A stretch of DNA of 64,000 nucleotides, from NCBI GenBank assembly GCA_029204045.2, contig CM055061.1, forward strand, positions 44,912,977 through 44,976,976, written 5' to 3'. This stretch comes from Tillandsia leiboldiana. Its lineage: Eukaryota; Streptophyta; Magnoliopsida; Poales; Bromeliaceae. Position numbers and translations under genes: made by a program. Below the pieces are notes generated by a model that was not told where the DNA came from, did no database searches, and was given only the letters and a program-made list of their open reading frames with translations. Shown piece after piece: positions 22,152-32,538 of the stretch. Positions within the stretch are counted from its first letter, which is position 1. Each line of letters starts with the position of its first letter.

Positions 22152-25100
22152 ACGTCTGGGAGACGCCACACTCGTAGGTCCTCTCCGGTGCCGCCTCCAG
22201 CGGCGCCCGAGCAGTCGGGATCTGGCGAGGTGCAGGGGCTGCGAGAGCAGGTCGCTGCTTTGGTAGGCGCGATGGAGCGTCAGGAGGCTCGATGGGAGCA
22301 GCTCCAGTCACTGTTGGAGCAGCAGGCAGCGTTGGCGGCCGCGACGGCGGTTGGGAGCCGTGATCCGCCCGCACCCTCGACTCACGCGCTGGGAGCGGTT
22401 GAGGGTGAGGGCGTGGGGGCCGTTCCACTGTCGGCGTGCCCCCTTCCGAGGAGTGCGCCTCTGGCGGCATCGGGTTCTACTACACCCGATATGACGGCGG
22501 AAAAGGCGGAGCGGGAGCGCGCATTGGCAGTTCTGATGCAGTTCCTAAAGTTCAAACCTCGGACCTTCGAGGGAGGGAAGATGGAGCCGGCGGTAGTGGA
22601 GTTGTGGTTAGGCGCTATGGAGACTATCTTTGGAGATCTCCCTGTCCTGGAAAGGGACAAGGTGCCCCTGGCCACGCATAGTTTTGGAGAACCGGCGTTA
22701 GTATGGTGGAAGCGGGTGCAGCGTGACCGACCCGCGCATCTTCCTCCGATGTTGTGGGGGGAGTTCAAGAGGACGGTGTACGGGCACTACTTTCCCGACG
22801 CCGATAAGCGGGTGATGAAGGAAAAGTTCCGCAAGCTGCAGCAGGGAAATCGCTCGGTGATGGAGTACGAGGAGGAGTTCACCCACATCATCGACTGTGT
22901 TCCCGATGTTGTTCGCGACGATGCGGACCGGGCCGATTGGTTTCTGTGGGGGCTTAAGCCCTGGATCTACCGGGCCGTGCAGCTGTTCAAGCTCACGACC
23001 TACGCCGAGGTCCTTGATCGAGCGCTGTGGGCTGAGCACGGGGATGCCCATGTGCGCGAGGAGCGCGAGATGGCGGCGGGGTCCAAGGATAAGGGCAAGA
23101 AGAGCCAGGGCGGTGGTTCGGGGGCACAGTCTAGCTCCAGGAGGCCCCCGAAGCAACCGAGATCGCAGCCGTGGAGGCAGGGACCACGGCCTTGCATTAT
23201 ATGCGGTAGCAAGGACCACCGGGTGCAGCAGTGCAGGCAGCGTGAGCGCAGATGCTATAGCTGCGGGCAGGTGGGGCACATGAGCCGAGAGTGCCCAGCG
23301 AGGGGTTCGCGTGCCCCCTCAACTGCGTCGACTCCGGCAACCCCTGTTCATTATGGAGGCGCTCCTTATGTTCCCGTCTCTGCGGGGCGCGCGATGGCTC
23401 CTAGGCAGCAGGAGATGACGCGATCGGCGCCGAGCGGGCGGGTATTCGCCGTTCAGGCCCAGGCCCAGGATCCTGTCGACATCGAGGAGCCCAGTGTCGT
23501 GGCAGGTATGGTTCTAATACATGGAGTTCGCTCCAGGGCCATTTTTGATACAGGTGCTACGCATTCATTCATTAGCGGATCATTTGCACGTACTCATGGT
23601 ATTATCTTGGAGGCAACGGGCAAGTGGCGAGTCGAAGGCCCGGAGTCGTCATCTATTACTTACACGGGGTGCTTATCCTGCCCGGTGCAAGTGGGCGACT
23701 GGATTATGCCCGTCCGGTTGCTCGCGCTCAAGAAGTTGGAGGCGTTCGACATCATCTTGGGCATGGACTGGCTCTCGAAGTATCACGCTGTGATCGACTG
23801 CAGGAGGAAGTTGGTCACTTTTCTGGAGCCGGGACAGGAGGAGGTTATCTATCGAGCTCATCAAAGCTCGTGCTTTGTTGCAACGGTGTCGGCGACGAGA
23901 GCGAGGAAGTTGGTCCATAGCGGTTGCCCGGCATTTTTGGCGACCGTTGTGGAGGTGGACCGTGCGACTCCGATCATGGAGGAGTTATTGGTGGTGCGGG
24001 AGTTTCCTGATGTGTTTCCCGCGGAGTTACCGGGGATGCCGCCGGATCGGGCGATCGAGTTCATCATAGACTTGATTCCCGGGACGGCGCCGATCTCGAA
24101 GGCCCCGTATCGTATGGCGCCTGCAGAATTGAAGGAGTTGAGGGATCAGTTGCAGGATCTTCTCGACAAAGGGTTCATTCGGCCAAGTGTATCGCCGTGG
24201 GGAGCCCCGGTATTATTTATGCGCAAGAAGAATGGTTCTTTTCGACTCTGTGTGGATTATCGGGAGTTGAACAAGGTTACCATCAAAAACAAGTACCCGT
24301 TACCCAGAATCGACGACTTGTTTGACCAATTGCAAGGGTCGCTAGTGTACTCCAAAATTGACCTCCAATCCGGCTACCACCAGTTGAAAATCAAGCCGGA
24401 GGATGTTCAGAAAACGGCGTTTCGCACACGCTATGGTCACTACGAATACACGGTCATGCCTTTCGGGCTTACTAACGCCCCGGCGGCGTTCATGGATCTG
24501 ATGAACCGTGTGTTCAGGGAGTACTTGGACCGATTTGTCGTGGTCTTCATTGACGACATTTTGGTCTATTCGCGGAGCGACGAGGAGCACGCGGAGCATT
24601 TGCGGATAGTGCTTCAAATCCTTCGGGAGGAGAGGCTATTTGCAAGACTAAAGAAGTGCGAGTTTTGGCTCCGCGAGGTGGCTTTCCTCGGGCATATTAT
24701 TTCTGAGGGGGGAATTTCAGTTGACCCGAAGAAAATTGAGGCGGTTAGGGATTGGCCGCGCCCGACGAATGTCACGGAAGTCCGCAGTTTTGTGGGCTTA
24801 GCCGGGTATTATCGACGGTTCGTGGAGGGTTTCTCGAGGATTGTGACTCCACTTACTCGGCTGACGCAAAAGGGCATCAAGTTCGTTTGGAGCGACGAAT
24901 GCGACAGGGGTTTCATTGAATTGAAGAAAAGGTTGACGTCGGCTCCTATTCTCGCCTTACCGGTGCAGGGCGAGGACTTTGTGGTGTATAGCGACGCATC
25001 CTATCTGGGTCTGGGGTGTGTCCTGATGCAGGGCGGAAAAGTGATCGCTTATGCATCCCGCCAGTTGAAGGACCACGAAAAGAACTATCCCATTCACGAT

Positions 25101-26891
25101 TTGGAGTTGGCGGCGGTGATCGTCGCGCTGAAGTTGTGGAGGCACTACTTGTATGGTGCACATTGCGAGATCTACACCGACCACAAAATCCTCAAGTACT
25201 TATTCACCCAGAAGGAGCTCAATTTGCGACAACGGTGGTGGTTAGAGCTGCTGAAGGATTATGATGTCGATATCCTTTACCACCCCGGCAAAGCAAACGT
25301 GGTCGCCGATGCACTAAGTAGAAAGACGGCGAGGAACCTCGCTATGGACGTCACGAATCAAATGCCGTTATGTTTGGACATGGGGCGGATGAACCTTGAC
25401 GTAGTCGCTCCCGGGGTGCCGGCCCTGATGATGACGCTTATTATTCAGCCGACCTTGTTGGAGAGGATCAAGAATGTGCAGCCTTCCGACTCAAGTCTCC
25501 AAAAGGTGCGGCGTGACATCGAGGAGGGCAAAGGCGGCGATTTCCATGTACACCCCGATGGCACACTTCGGTTTCGGAACCGTTGGTGTGTGCCGGAAAA
25601 TGAGGAGCTCCGCGAACTGATATTGCGAGAGGCGCATCGGTCACCATATGCCGAGCACCCTGGTGGCACCAAGATGTACCACGAGTTGAAGATGCTCTAT
25701 TGGTGGCCGGGGATGAAGGCGGACATTGGGCGCTTCGTGGCAAAGTGCCTTACATGTCAACAGATAAAAGCGGAGCGTCGACTCCCGGCGGGGAAACTCC
25801 AAAGCTTGCCTATTCCCGTGTGGAAGTGGGAGGACATCTCTATGGACTTCATCGTCGGGTTGCCTCGCTCAACAGGAGGCCACGACTCGATCTGGGTGAT
25901 TGTGGATCGTCTCACCAAGTCGGCACATTTCTTGCCGGTCCACACCACCTGGGCGGGAGAGAAGTTGGCACAGGTATATCTTGACGAGGTGGTGAGGCTG
26001 CACGGGGTGCCGAAGTCGATTGTATCGGACCGAGACCCCAAGTTCACCTCGCATTTCTGGAGGAATCTGCAGGAGGCCCTTGGCACACGGCTCGATTTTA
26101 GCACCGCTTTTCACCCTCAGACTGATGGTCAGACAGAGAGAACCATTCAGACCTTGGAGGACATGTTGCGGGCGTGCGTCATCGATTACAAGGGCGGTTG
26201 GTGCAAGTACTTGCCGATGGCCGAGTTCGCCTACAACAATAGTTATCACGCTAGTTTGGAAATGGCACCGTTCGAGGCTCTTTATGGACGGAAGTGTCGA
26301 TCCCCTATCTATTGGAGTGATGTGGGCGAGCGCACGGAGTTCGGGCCGGACATTTTGCGGGAGGCGGAGGAGAAGGTCCGCCTTGCTCGCAAAAGATTGC
26401 TTACGGCGCAATCTCGGCAACAAAGCTACGCGGACAAGCGTCGGCGGGATTTGGAATTCGCGGTGGGAGACCGCGTCTTCTTGAAGGTTTCGCCCATGAG
26501 GGGCGTGAAGCGATTTGGAGAGCGGGGAAAACTAAGTCCCCGCTATATCGGCCCCTATGAGATATTGGAGCGTGTGGGAGCGGTGGCGTATCGGCTTGCA
26601 TTGCCGCCGAAGTTGGCGGATGTACATAACGTCTTCCACGTCTCCAATCTCCGCAAATATGTACCCGATCCGGAGCATGCGATGCTATATGAGCCGCCGG
26701 AGCTTCAGGATGACTTGAGCTATGAGGAGTTCCCGGTGGCGATTATTGCTCGGGAGGTGCGCAAATTGAGAAACCGCGAGATTCCTTATGTCAGGGTCCG
26801 GTGGAGCAATCACGATGATCGCGAAGCCACGTGGGAACTTGAGGAAACGATGAGGGCGCACCATCCTCATCTCTTCGAGGAGATGAATTAG
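22152..26891 (+). CDS. Element G gag-pol polyprotein
   Basis: This is one uninterrupted frame of about 1,580 codons. Numbering from 22188, the domains are gag core about 110-310, two CCHC zinc knuckles near 336 and 355-369 (CYSCGQVGHMSREC), aspartic protease D454-T-G (IFDTGATHSFI), reverse transcriptase FVVVFIDDILVYSR with D789/D790, RNase H YSDAS D936, integrase HHCC about 1150-1192 and integrase catalytic D1220, D1281, E1317 (35 residues between the last two). A chromodomain-like end follows, about 1500-1567 (VRWSNHDDREATWELEE). No ATG lies at the expected gag start. The frame opens as TSGRRHTRRSS from ACG at 22152, where relatives have M-x-x-RRR, and the first in-frame ATG is 22272. Start choice is therefore uncertain. 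All key catalytic residues are present. Confidence 0.93.
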   Translation, partial: TSGRRHTRRSSPVPPPAAPEQSGSGEVQGLREQVAALVGAMERQEARWEQLQSLLEQQAALAAATAVGSRDPPAPSTHALGAVEGEGVGAVPLSACPLPRSAPLAASGSTTPDMTAEKAERERALAVLMQFLKFKPRTFEGGKMEPAVVELWLGAMETIFGDLPVLERDKVPLATHSFGEPALVWWKRVQRDRPAHLPPMLWGEFKRTVYGHYFPDADKRVMKEKFRKLQQGNRSVMEYEEEFTHIIDCVPDVVRDDADRADWFLWGLKPWIYRAVQLFKLTTYAEVLDRALWAEHGDAHVREEREMAAGSKDKGKKSQGGGSGAQSSSRRPPKQPRSQPWRQGPRPCIICGSKDHRVQQCRQRERRCYSCGQVGHMSRECPARGSRAPSTASTPATPVHYGGAPYVPVSAGRAMAPRQQEMTRSAPSGRVFAVQAQAQDPVDIEEPSVVAGMVLIHGVRSRAIFDTGATHSFISGSFARTHGIILEATGKWRVEGPESSSITYTGCLSCPVQVGDWIMPVRLLALKKLEAFDIILGMDWLSKYHAVIDCRRKLVTFLEPGQEEVIYRAHQSSCFVATVSATRARKLVHSGCPAFLATVVEVDRATPIMEELLVVREFPDVFPAELPGMPPDRAIEFIIDLIPGTAPISKAPYRMAPAELKELRDQLQDLLDKGFIRPSVSPWGAPVLFMRKKNGSFRLCVDYRELNKVTIKNKYPLPRIDDLFDQLQGSLVYSKIDLQSGYHQLKIKPEDVQKTAFRTRYGHYEYTVMPFGLTNAPAAFMDLMNRVFREYLDRFVVVFIDDILVYSRSDEEHAEHLRIVLQILREERLFARLKKCEFWLREVAFLGHIISEGGISVDPKKIEAVRDWPRPTNVTEVRSFVGLAGYYRRFVEGFSRIVTPLTRLTQKGIKFVWSDECDRGFIELKKRLTSAPILALPVQGEDFVVYSDASYLGLGCVLMQGGKVIAYASRQLKDHEKNYPIHDLELAAVIVALKLWRHYLYGAHCEIYTDHKILKYLFTQKELNLRQRWWLELLKDYDVDILYHPGKANVVADALSRKTARNLAMDVTNQMPLCLDMGRMNLDVVAPGVPALMMTLIIQPTLLERIKNVQPSDSSLQKVRRDIEEGKGGDFHVHPDGTLRFRNRWCVPENEELRELILREAHRSPYAEHPGGTKMYHELKMLYWWPGMKADIGRFVAKCLTCQQIKAERRLPAGKLQSLPIPVWKWEDISMDFIVGLPRSTGGHDSIWVIVDRLTKSAHFLPVHTTWAGEKLAQVYLDEVVRLHGVPKSIVSDRDPKFTSHFWRNLQEALGTRLDFSTAFHPQTDGQTERTIQTLEDMLRACVIDYKGGWCKYLPMAEFAYNNSYHASLEMAPFEALYGRKCRSPIYWSDVGERTEFGPDILREAEEKVRLARKRLLTAQSRQQSYADKRRRDLEFAVGDRVFLKVSPMRGVKRFGERGKLSPRYIGPYEILERVGAVAYRLALPPKLADVHNVFHVSNLRKYVPDPEHAMLYEPPELQDDLSYEEFPVAIIAREVRKLRNREIPYVRVRWSNHDDREATWELEETMRAHHPHLFEEMN

Positions 26892-26951
26892 AGGTATGAA
26901 TTTCGATTCGGTTGAATTGCGTTAAATTTAAATTTCGCGGACGAAATTGCT

Positions 26952-26965
26952 TAAGGGGGGAAGAA
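26952..26965 (+). other. Polypurine tract of element G
   Basis: TAAGGGGGGAAGAA directly precedes the 3' LTR. Just upstream is the usual chromovirus tail AATTTCGCGGACGAAATT. Confidence 0.92.
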
Positions 26966-29851
26966 TGTAGGATACCGAACTTCTAAAAGTAGAAGTTAGA
27001 CATTAAGTAGAATATGCCCAATTAATTCAAAGAAATCCTAATTAACCATAGGTAAAATGTGCAAGTTCAACTTTTAAATACCATATAGAAGTTACGGTAG
27101 GATATAGTAAGTCGGAAAAATTATTATATAAATAAAAATAAATAAAAATAGTGTAAGATACTATTTTTATTAGACTCATAGAAGCATAATATAGGTTGAA
27201 AATGACCTGCGCCGAAATCGGAGCGAAAACAGAAGATTTAATATTTTCTGTGAGAGACGGGGCAGATAAATTAGCAGAAAATTTAGTGTCGGAAAATTCC
27301 AAAAAAATTCGGGGAGCTCCGTAATATTATTTTAAGACCACAGAAAAAGTTTCGCGTTGATCGGATGCCAGATAGTGAGAACGGGCTCCGCCAACAGCGT
27401 CGAAAAATTCTGAGAAAATTACGGGAGCTTCGTAATTTTGTTTTAAGGTTACAATAAAAGTTTCGCATCAATCGGATACCCGAGCAGTGAGAAAGGTACC
27501 TGACAGCGATTTTAAGTACAGCGAGACTTTTGGTGATCCAAAAATAGCCCAAACTGAAAATTTAAAATATCTCGTGATAAATTAAGTTGAGATGAGCCTG
27601 CCCGTCAAATTTGAGCACAAACGGACATCCAGAAGGGTTCCGCAGGCAAGTATCAGATAAAATTGGACTAAATAGTAAATTAACACTATTGTTGGGGGTC
27701 CTGTATGCACAAAAGCCACTTTCCCTTTCTTCTTCTTCTTCTCCACCCACGCACGCGCACATACAGACCGCACCTCCATGGAGAGCTCCCTCGTTCCTTC
27801 TCACCTCACTTCCTCTCTCTAAGATTTCTCATCCTAATGCGCATGAAATCGCAGAAAGATTTGTGGGAAGCCTAAGGCGAGCGAGGGCGAGCTTTTGAAC
27901 CAGAAAAAGCTTGGAATCATAGCTCTTTGAGGTGAGTTTTGTAAAAAATAAATTTGATTTTGCCGTAATTTCTTTAGATCTAAAATCTATATGATCTTAG
28001 AAGGATTCTTGTCGAAGAAATCGGCGAAAATCGTGGAAAATCATAATGAATGTGTATATGAAACCTAGGGTTAAAAGAGGAGTTTTTAGATTTTCATGGG
28101 ATTGATCTCATTTGAACCTATGGAAACTCAATTACTATATAAAGAAACGTGTTGGCGAAGACGGATCGACATTCCGTCAAACGGTCGAAAAGTTAGAGCC
28201 GAAATACGCGCTCTAGGACTTTTGAGGCAAAAAGAGAAACAATTACATTAGTAATTTTGGTGGGGGATTTAAATGGAATCCTTCCATCATGGAGGGGTTT
28301 TGGGTAAACCCTTGACGATCCAGGCCACGAATCGTGGAAGTTCGTCGTCTTTCGTCGGCGCTTTTGCGCACACGTGAAAACACTAAGCATAGTGCTTGGA
28401 GGTTATTAATAGGCCGTTTTGGACTTGTTTAGGACATCCGACTTGAGGCGACCCTTGTGATCGAGACCGGTGCTCCCGTAGATTTTTTTGGAGAGCCGAG
28501 CCGAGCCAAGGACCCGAGGTGGGTGGTGCTCTTACCGAAGCCGTTGGGCTTCTCTCTATGTCTTAGCCACTTACACCATTGCATATCGCACAATTGCATT
28601 GTAGGATAGTATGTATTGCCATCTTTATACTTTCCGGTTGATATAGATATTTAGCAAATGTTATGCTATTATTTTGGATTGGGAAAGATTGGGTCGATAC
28701 CGAGGAATCCTATAGTGCGGATTGGGTGTTGGACTTGCGAGTCGACAATAAATGAACGAGTGGCATATATGTAGAAATTGTGAACACCACACAATAAATG
28801 AACGAGTGGCATATGAAAAGTAGTGTAGGTAAACCTATCATGACACATGTGAGACATAGGTTGTGTATTATCTATAGGGATCTCAGTTGCTATCAACCTT
28901 ATAGATAGGGTATCCTCGTGTGGAGAGGATTGGATCATGCTCATAGTCTGTTTTAGGCTGGTGGAGGTCGCTCCTCTACGGCCGCCTACTCCGGAGTTGG
29001 TCACGGGGCACGCCACCCGAGGGACAGTCAGGTCCCGCAGACGCGTTCGATTGGTAGGTTGAGACATAGTCTCCCTCGTCGTGATAGTGAGCCGTGGGCA
29101 ACCTTCGGGTGTGCCGTGAGATTTGAGATGAAGTGTTAAAAACCACACTTCTTGAAAATGAGTTAGAGAACAAGTATGAAATAGTACTTCTTGGACATAG
29201 TGATATATTTGGATATCTCCCCCCTGAGCATGCATACATGTTTTCTGTGTTGGGCATAGTAGAGTAGTTATTTACTGCATTTACAGTTTTCAGATATATC
29301 TATCTATCTATCTATCTGCTTTTGCCCTCTTGGACCTAGTGGGAAGACCGGTGGAGTCGGTGGCCGAACCCACTGGGAACTATGGACCATAGTTCTCACC
29401 CCACTATTATTACAGGGCCGAGTACAGGTACTCCCGGCGAGGATCGCGGTAAGGGCTTGGCGCCCTAGAGACGTTGGTAGCAGCCTCCCTACATCTATAG
29501 CTTTTGTCACCTTGTCTTTACATTTTGAGAGTAGATGTTGTATAGGGTGAGGATGTTTTGGATGTGATTTATGTATTATTCATATGCTCGAATGGAATGG
29601 TTGTAATAGATAGAGTTTCTCTCTTTGTTACTTGTATGTTTACTTTTATATACTCGTACCTTGCTCTTATGTTCTTGTTAGCACTGGTTGTGCTTTCGTT
29701 GTGATTGTGTATATCTAGAATTAATTCCTGGGTGATTCTTGTACATGATCTTGTCGCTTAGCCATGGGCGGACAGGGGAGGTTCTGTCCGTTCGGCGTCT
29801 GTTCAGCGCGCCCGAACCTTGCCAAATTGGTAGCGGTTTCGGGGCGTGACA
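26966..29851 (+). repeat. Element G 3' LTR (2886 bp)
   Basis: Pairs with 18892-21781 with few differences. TATATAAA is at 28136-28143. The minus-strand open frame at 29678-30298 starts in element B gag and simply runs into the end of this LTR. Confidence 0.97.
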
Positions 29852-30298
29852 AAAAGTTGGGTAATCCAGCTTTGGGTAGGGAATGTAGTGTTGCTGCTTG
29901 TGGTGGGGTGGAGTGCCCATATATTCTGCTCCCAACTGAGGTGTAGGCAGTACTCCTTTGCCCTTATCACCTCTGTAGGTATATTTGGTACTGCTCCCTG
30001 GCATTTCTGAGCTCCCAACTCTTCCCTCTTTAATCTGAATTGAAGGCATAGGTTCTGCCTTGTAAGAATTGGTCTGTGCTCCCAACAGCTTCATCAGTTG
30101 CTCATGCCTCTGCTGGCTTGACAATTGGATTTCATCCAATTGATGCCCTAGCGTGCCCAACTTTTGATTATATTCGACTCCGAACTGCTGCAACTTATTT
30201 TCAACAAGGGTATGGCACTCAGTGGATATTGAATGTATCTTCTCCTCAAGGGTTTTGATCTGCTCATTCATTTCCTTAAGTCGGGTTCCTTCAGCCAT
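29852..30298 (-). pseudogene. Element B gag N-terminal part, cut by element G
   Basis: It starts at ATG 30298 (MAEGTRLKEMNEQIKTLEEK) with a probable coiled coil over the first 70 residues (heptad-like KTLEEKIHSI ... LHQLDEIQL). It ends PYPKLDYPTF at the G insertion. The continuation is at 18891 and below. The 147 N-terminal residues are intact. Confidence 0.92.
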
Positions 30299-30708
30299 CT
30301 CAACAATGTATGGTTCTTTTGGATTATATTGAAATCTATTATGTTTAGATTTCCCTATCTTGAGTAATTCTTAGCTGATATTTCCTCCTACTTACTCAGG
30401 TTCAATAGGGCAGCAATATATCGAAGATGATTCAAAGCAAATGTGGGAAAAAGGTCTTGATACCTTTCAATCAGCGGATTACTGATTGCTAGTGATCGAT
30501 TGTGGGTAAATTGCTTGATCCCGTGGCTTGTTATTCACCGATTGCTGTGTTGCTCAGATCTGTGCTTGTTGCCTCGATTGTGGCTTGTTGCCTAGAATTG
30601 TTGCTTGTTGCCTCGAATGGTTGCTTGTTGCCTCGATTGTTGCTTGTTGCCTCGATTGTTGCTTGTCGCCTCACGATCCCTGGGATTGAAAGGGCTCTGA
30701 TACCAATT
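30299..30708 (-). other. Element B untranslated leader with short tandem repeats
   Basis: The leader lies between the PBS and the gag ATG. At 30540-30672 it contains about six tandem units of roughly 19-21 bp (TTGCTTGTTGCCTCGATTG on the plus strand). No frame spans it on the coding strand. Confidence 0.8.
30693..30705 (-). other. Primer-binding site of element B
   Basis: The minus strand reads TGGTATCAGAGCC, 3 bp inside the 5' LTR end at 30709. Confidence 0.95.
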
Positions 30709-31565
30709 TGTAACGATCTGACGACTCCGCAGTCGATCGATGATCGCCTTGAGCAGAGATCGAGCTTGGCGGTGAGGATGAAGATCGTCTCCCAGACGAT
30801 CCGTCGCCGATCTATGATGAAACTACTCTGAGATCGCGCGATGGTGAGGATGATGGGTAATTCAGTTTGATCCTTCGATCAAACTGATGCTGGATTGAGG
30901 ATCTGGTAAGGGTTTCGATGCAGAATTTTGGGATTTGAGAGGGAATTGGAGGAGTCTAGAGAGAGAAAGAGAAGAGATTTGGAGGAGGGGAATTGGAGGG
31001 AAAAAAGGAATGAGTTCACTATTCATTTCATAACTATTTCTTCGTACAGATCTGTATTTATAGTGTTCTGTTAAGAGGACTAAACTGTAATTAACTAGTA
31101 ATGTTGGTAGTTAGTAATGAATTGCAATATATGAATGGGCCTCATCTGGGCCCAATTATCTAATCTAATGGGCCTCGGAGAGGTCGTGCTGGGCTACATT
31201 GCTACCACTCCTTTCCTGCTTATCGGGTTGTGCTCCGCTACTTGCCGCCCGATCCGCTAGAAGCCTCCAGAACCGGGTATGCCCGCTACCTGCCGCCCGA
31301 TCCGCTAGAAGCCTCCAGAACCGGGTATGCCCGCTACCTGCCGCCCGACCCGCGGAAGCCCCTCGAGTCTCTGACGCCCCTCTGTCGCCCGTCGCTTCTC
31401 ACCTACTCTGGTACTACGCCCTAACCTCCCTCCTCGACCTTACTCTGGTTAGTTCTCTCTTCTCTCCTGAGCTTCCCCTCCATCTCCTCCATCCTCCGAT
31501 GCGATAACGCCCCCTCTTCTCCCCAACTGCGCTTACCCCTCTCCACAGATGCTACTCTTGTTACA
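30709..31565 (-). repeat. Element B 5' LTR (857 bp)
   Basis: It runs from TGTAACG to GTTACA and pairs with 13323-14131. The 48-bp length difference is a tandem duplication at 31251-31298 and 31299-31346 (unit starting GATCCGCTAGAAGCC). Confidence 0.95.
31054..31063 (-). promoter_or_regulatory. Putative TATA box of element B 5' LTR
   Basis: The minus strand reads CTATAAATAC, about 345 bp before the LTR 3' end. It is conserved in the other LTR at 13668-13677. Confidence 0.5.
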
Positions 31566-32538
31566 CGCACCTAGCTGCGGGCGCGGGCACAGCAGCGGCA
31601 CGGCATACCCACGCGGGTCCAACCCCGCGTAAGCAGCACGACAGCCCCGCAGCAAACCTAGCTGCGGGCGCGGGCACAGCAGTGGCGCGGCATCCCCGCG
31701 CGGGTCCAACCCCGCGCGGGCACGTGCGAGCGCAGCGCACCTTGCTGCAGGCGCGGCACGGTCCCTACGGCGCGTGGCAGCGCGCAAGCGGCGGCCCTGC
31801 GGGTGGTAGCGCGCGGCGATGGCGGCGGCTCGGCTAGGGCATCGAGTGGTGGCGGCGCCACCATCGACGATCTTTTGCAACCCCGCCGAAAGCATCGAAA
31901 ATCATCACAACGGACCAAAACCAACAACGAAACCGTACGAAAACCCCAAACAACAAAACCGAGGACGAAAACCTCCAAGAACGAGAACCAAAAGAATAAA
32001 GACATTTACTCACCCTAAATTCGCTGGAGGAGGAGGAAGAAGGATGATCGCCCGCTCCTCGCTCGATCAAACCCGCAGAAAGGAAGCACTTTCCCCTTCC
32101 CTCTCCCCGTTTCTCAGTCTCGGTTCTCTCCGCCGTATTCTTGAAAAGAGGGAAAAAGGTTTTGGGGTTTTTCCCGCAGACATCCGATCGGACTTAAGCG
32201 CTAACGAAGAGAAAATAAAATTACTCACCAGTTAACAATTTTAGCCAATTGAAAATTGAACGAGCGGTCCAGATTACCTCGAAAAGCGTGCCGATCGCCA
32301 GCACGGATCCCGATGCGCCCAAGCTGATAGCGAACCTCAAAAAAAATCATTTCTGGGAGATCCCAGGGTTTGAAATCGAATCCGATCGCGCCACCGTTCA
32401 CCGTTTTGCGAGCTCTAGCACCTAAAAATACCCGCAAACCCCGGCGGTCAGCCCAGAAATTCTCGAAATATCAACCTCCGAACACTAAAATAATTAACTT
32501 AGAACCAAAACGGAAAGCGGAAGGGTCGCGGTATTACA
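31566..32538 (-). repeat. Element C 3' LTR, second part (after the B insertion)
   Basis: It continues the C LTR from the CGCAC target to the terminus GGTATTACA at 32530-32538. It opens with an imperfect 87-bp tandem repeat (CCTAGCTGCGGGCGCGGGCACAG at about 31570 and 31657). The terminal 300 bp match element A at 5511-5810. Confidence 0.9.

Larger units (their letters stand above)
18892..29851 (+). mobile_element. Element G: near-intact Ty3/gypsy chromovirus (10.96 kb)
   Basis: LTRs at 18892-21781 and 26966-29851 flank an internal region with PBS, one continuous gag-pol frame and a polypurine tract. The TSD is AAAAG at 18887-18891 and 29852-29856. It lies in the plus orientation within element B gag. 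About 20 substitutions and a few single-base indels between the LTRs were visible by eye, so the insertion is recent. The polyprotein ends in a chromodomain-like segment of the kind found in the Tekay/Del clade of chromoviruses; the clade assignment is inferred from motif resemblance. Confidence 0.97.
13323..31565 (-). mobile_element. Element B: Ty3/gypsy chromovirus-type element with two nested insertions
   Basis: Full boundaries are seen: 3' LTR 13323-14131, 5' LTR 30709-31565, and 5-bp TSD CGCAC at 13318-13322 and 31566-31570. With G, the TRIM and their TSD copies removed, the element is about 6.7 kb. The gag-pol order is gag, zinc knuckle, protease, reverse transcriptase, RNase H, integrase and a chromodomain-like tail, all on the minus strand. 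The reading frame is broken by two stops, one frameshift and both insertions. By eye the LTRs differ at about 14 positions plus one 48-bp duplication, so B is older than G. Confidence 0.96.

Noticed and set aside
28669..29235. 188-residue minus-strand frame in the G 3' LTR
   Set aside because: The matching sequence in the 5' LTR is split by a one-base difference near 20945, and there is no recognisable domain.
29678..29851. C-terminal 58 codons of the frame 29678-30298
   Set aside because: They are read through the G 3' LTR end and are not part of element B gag.
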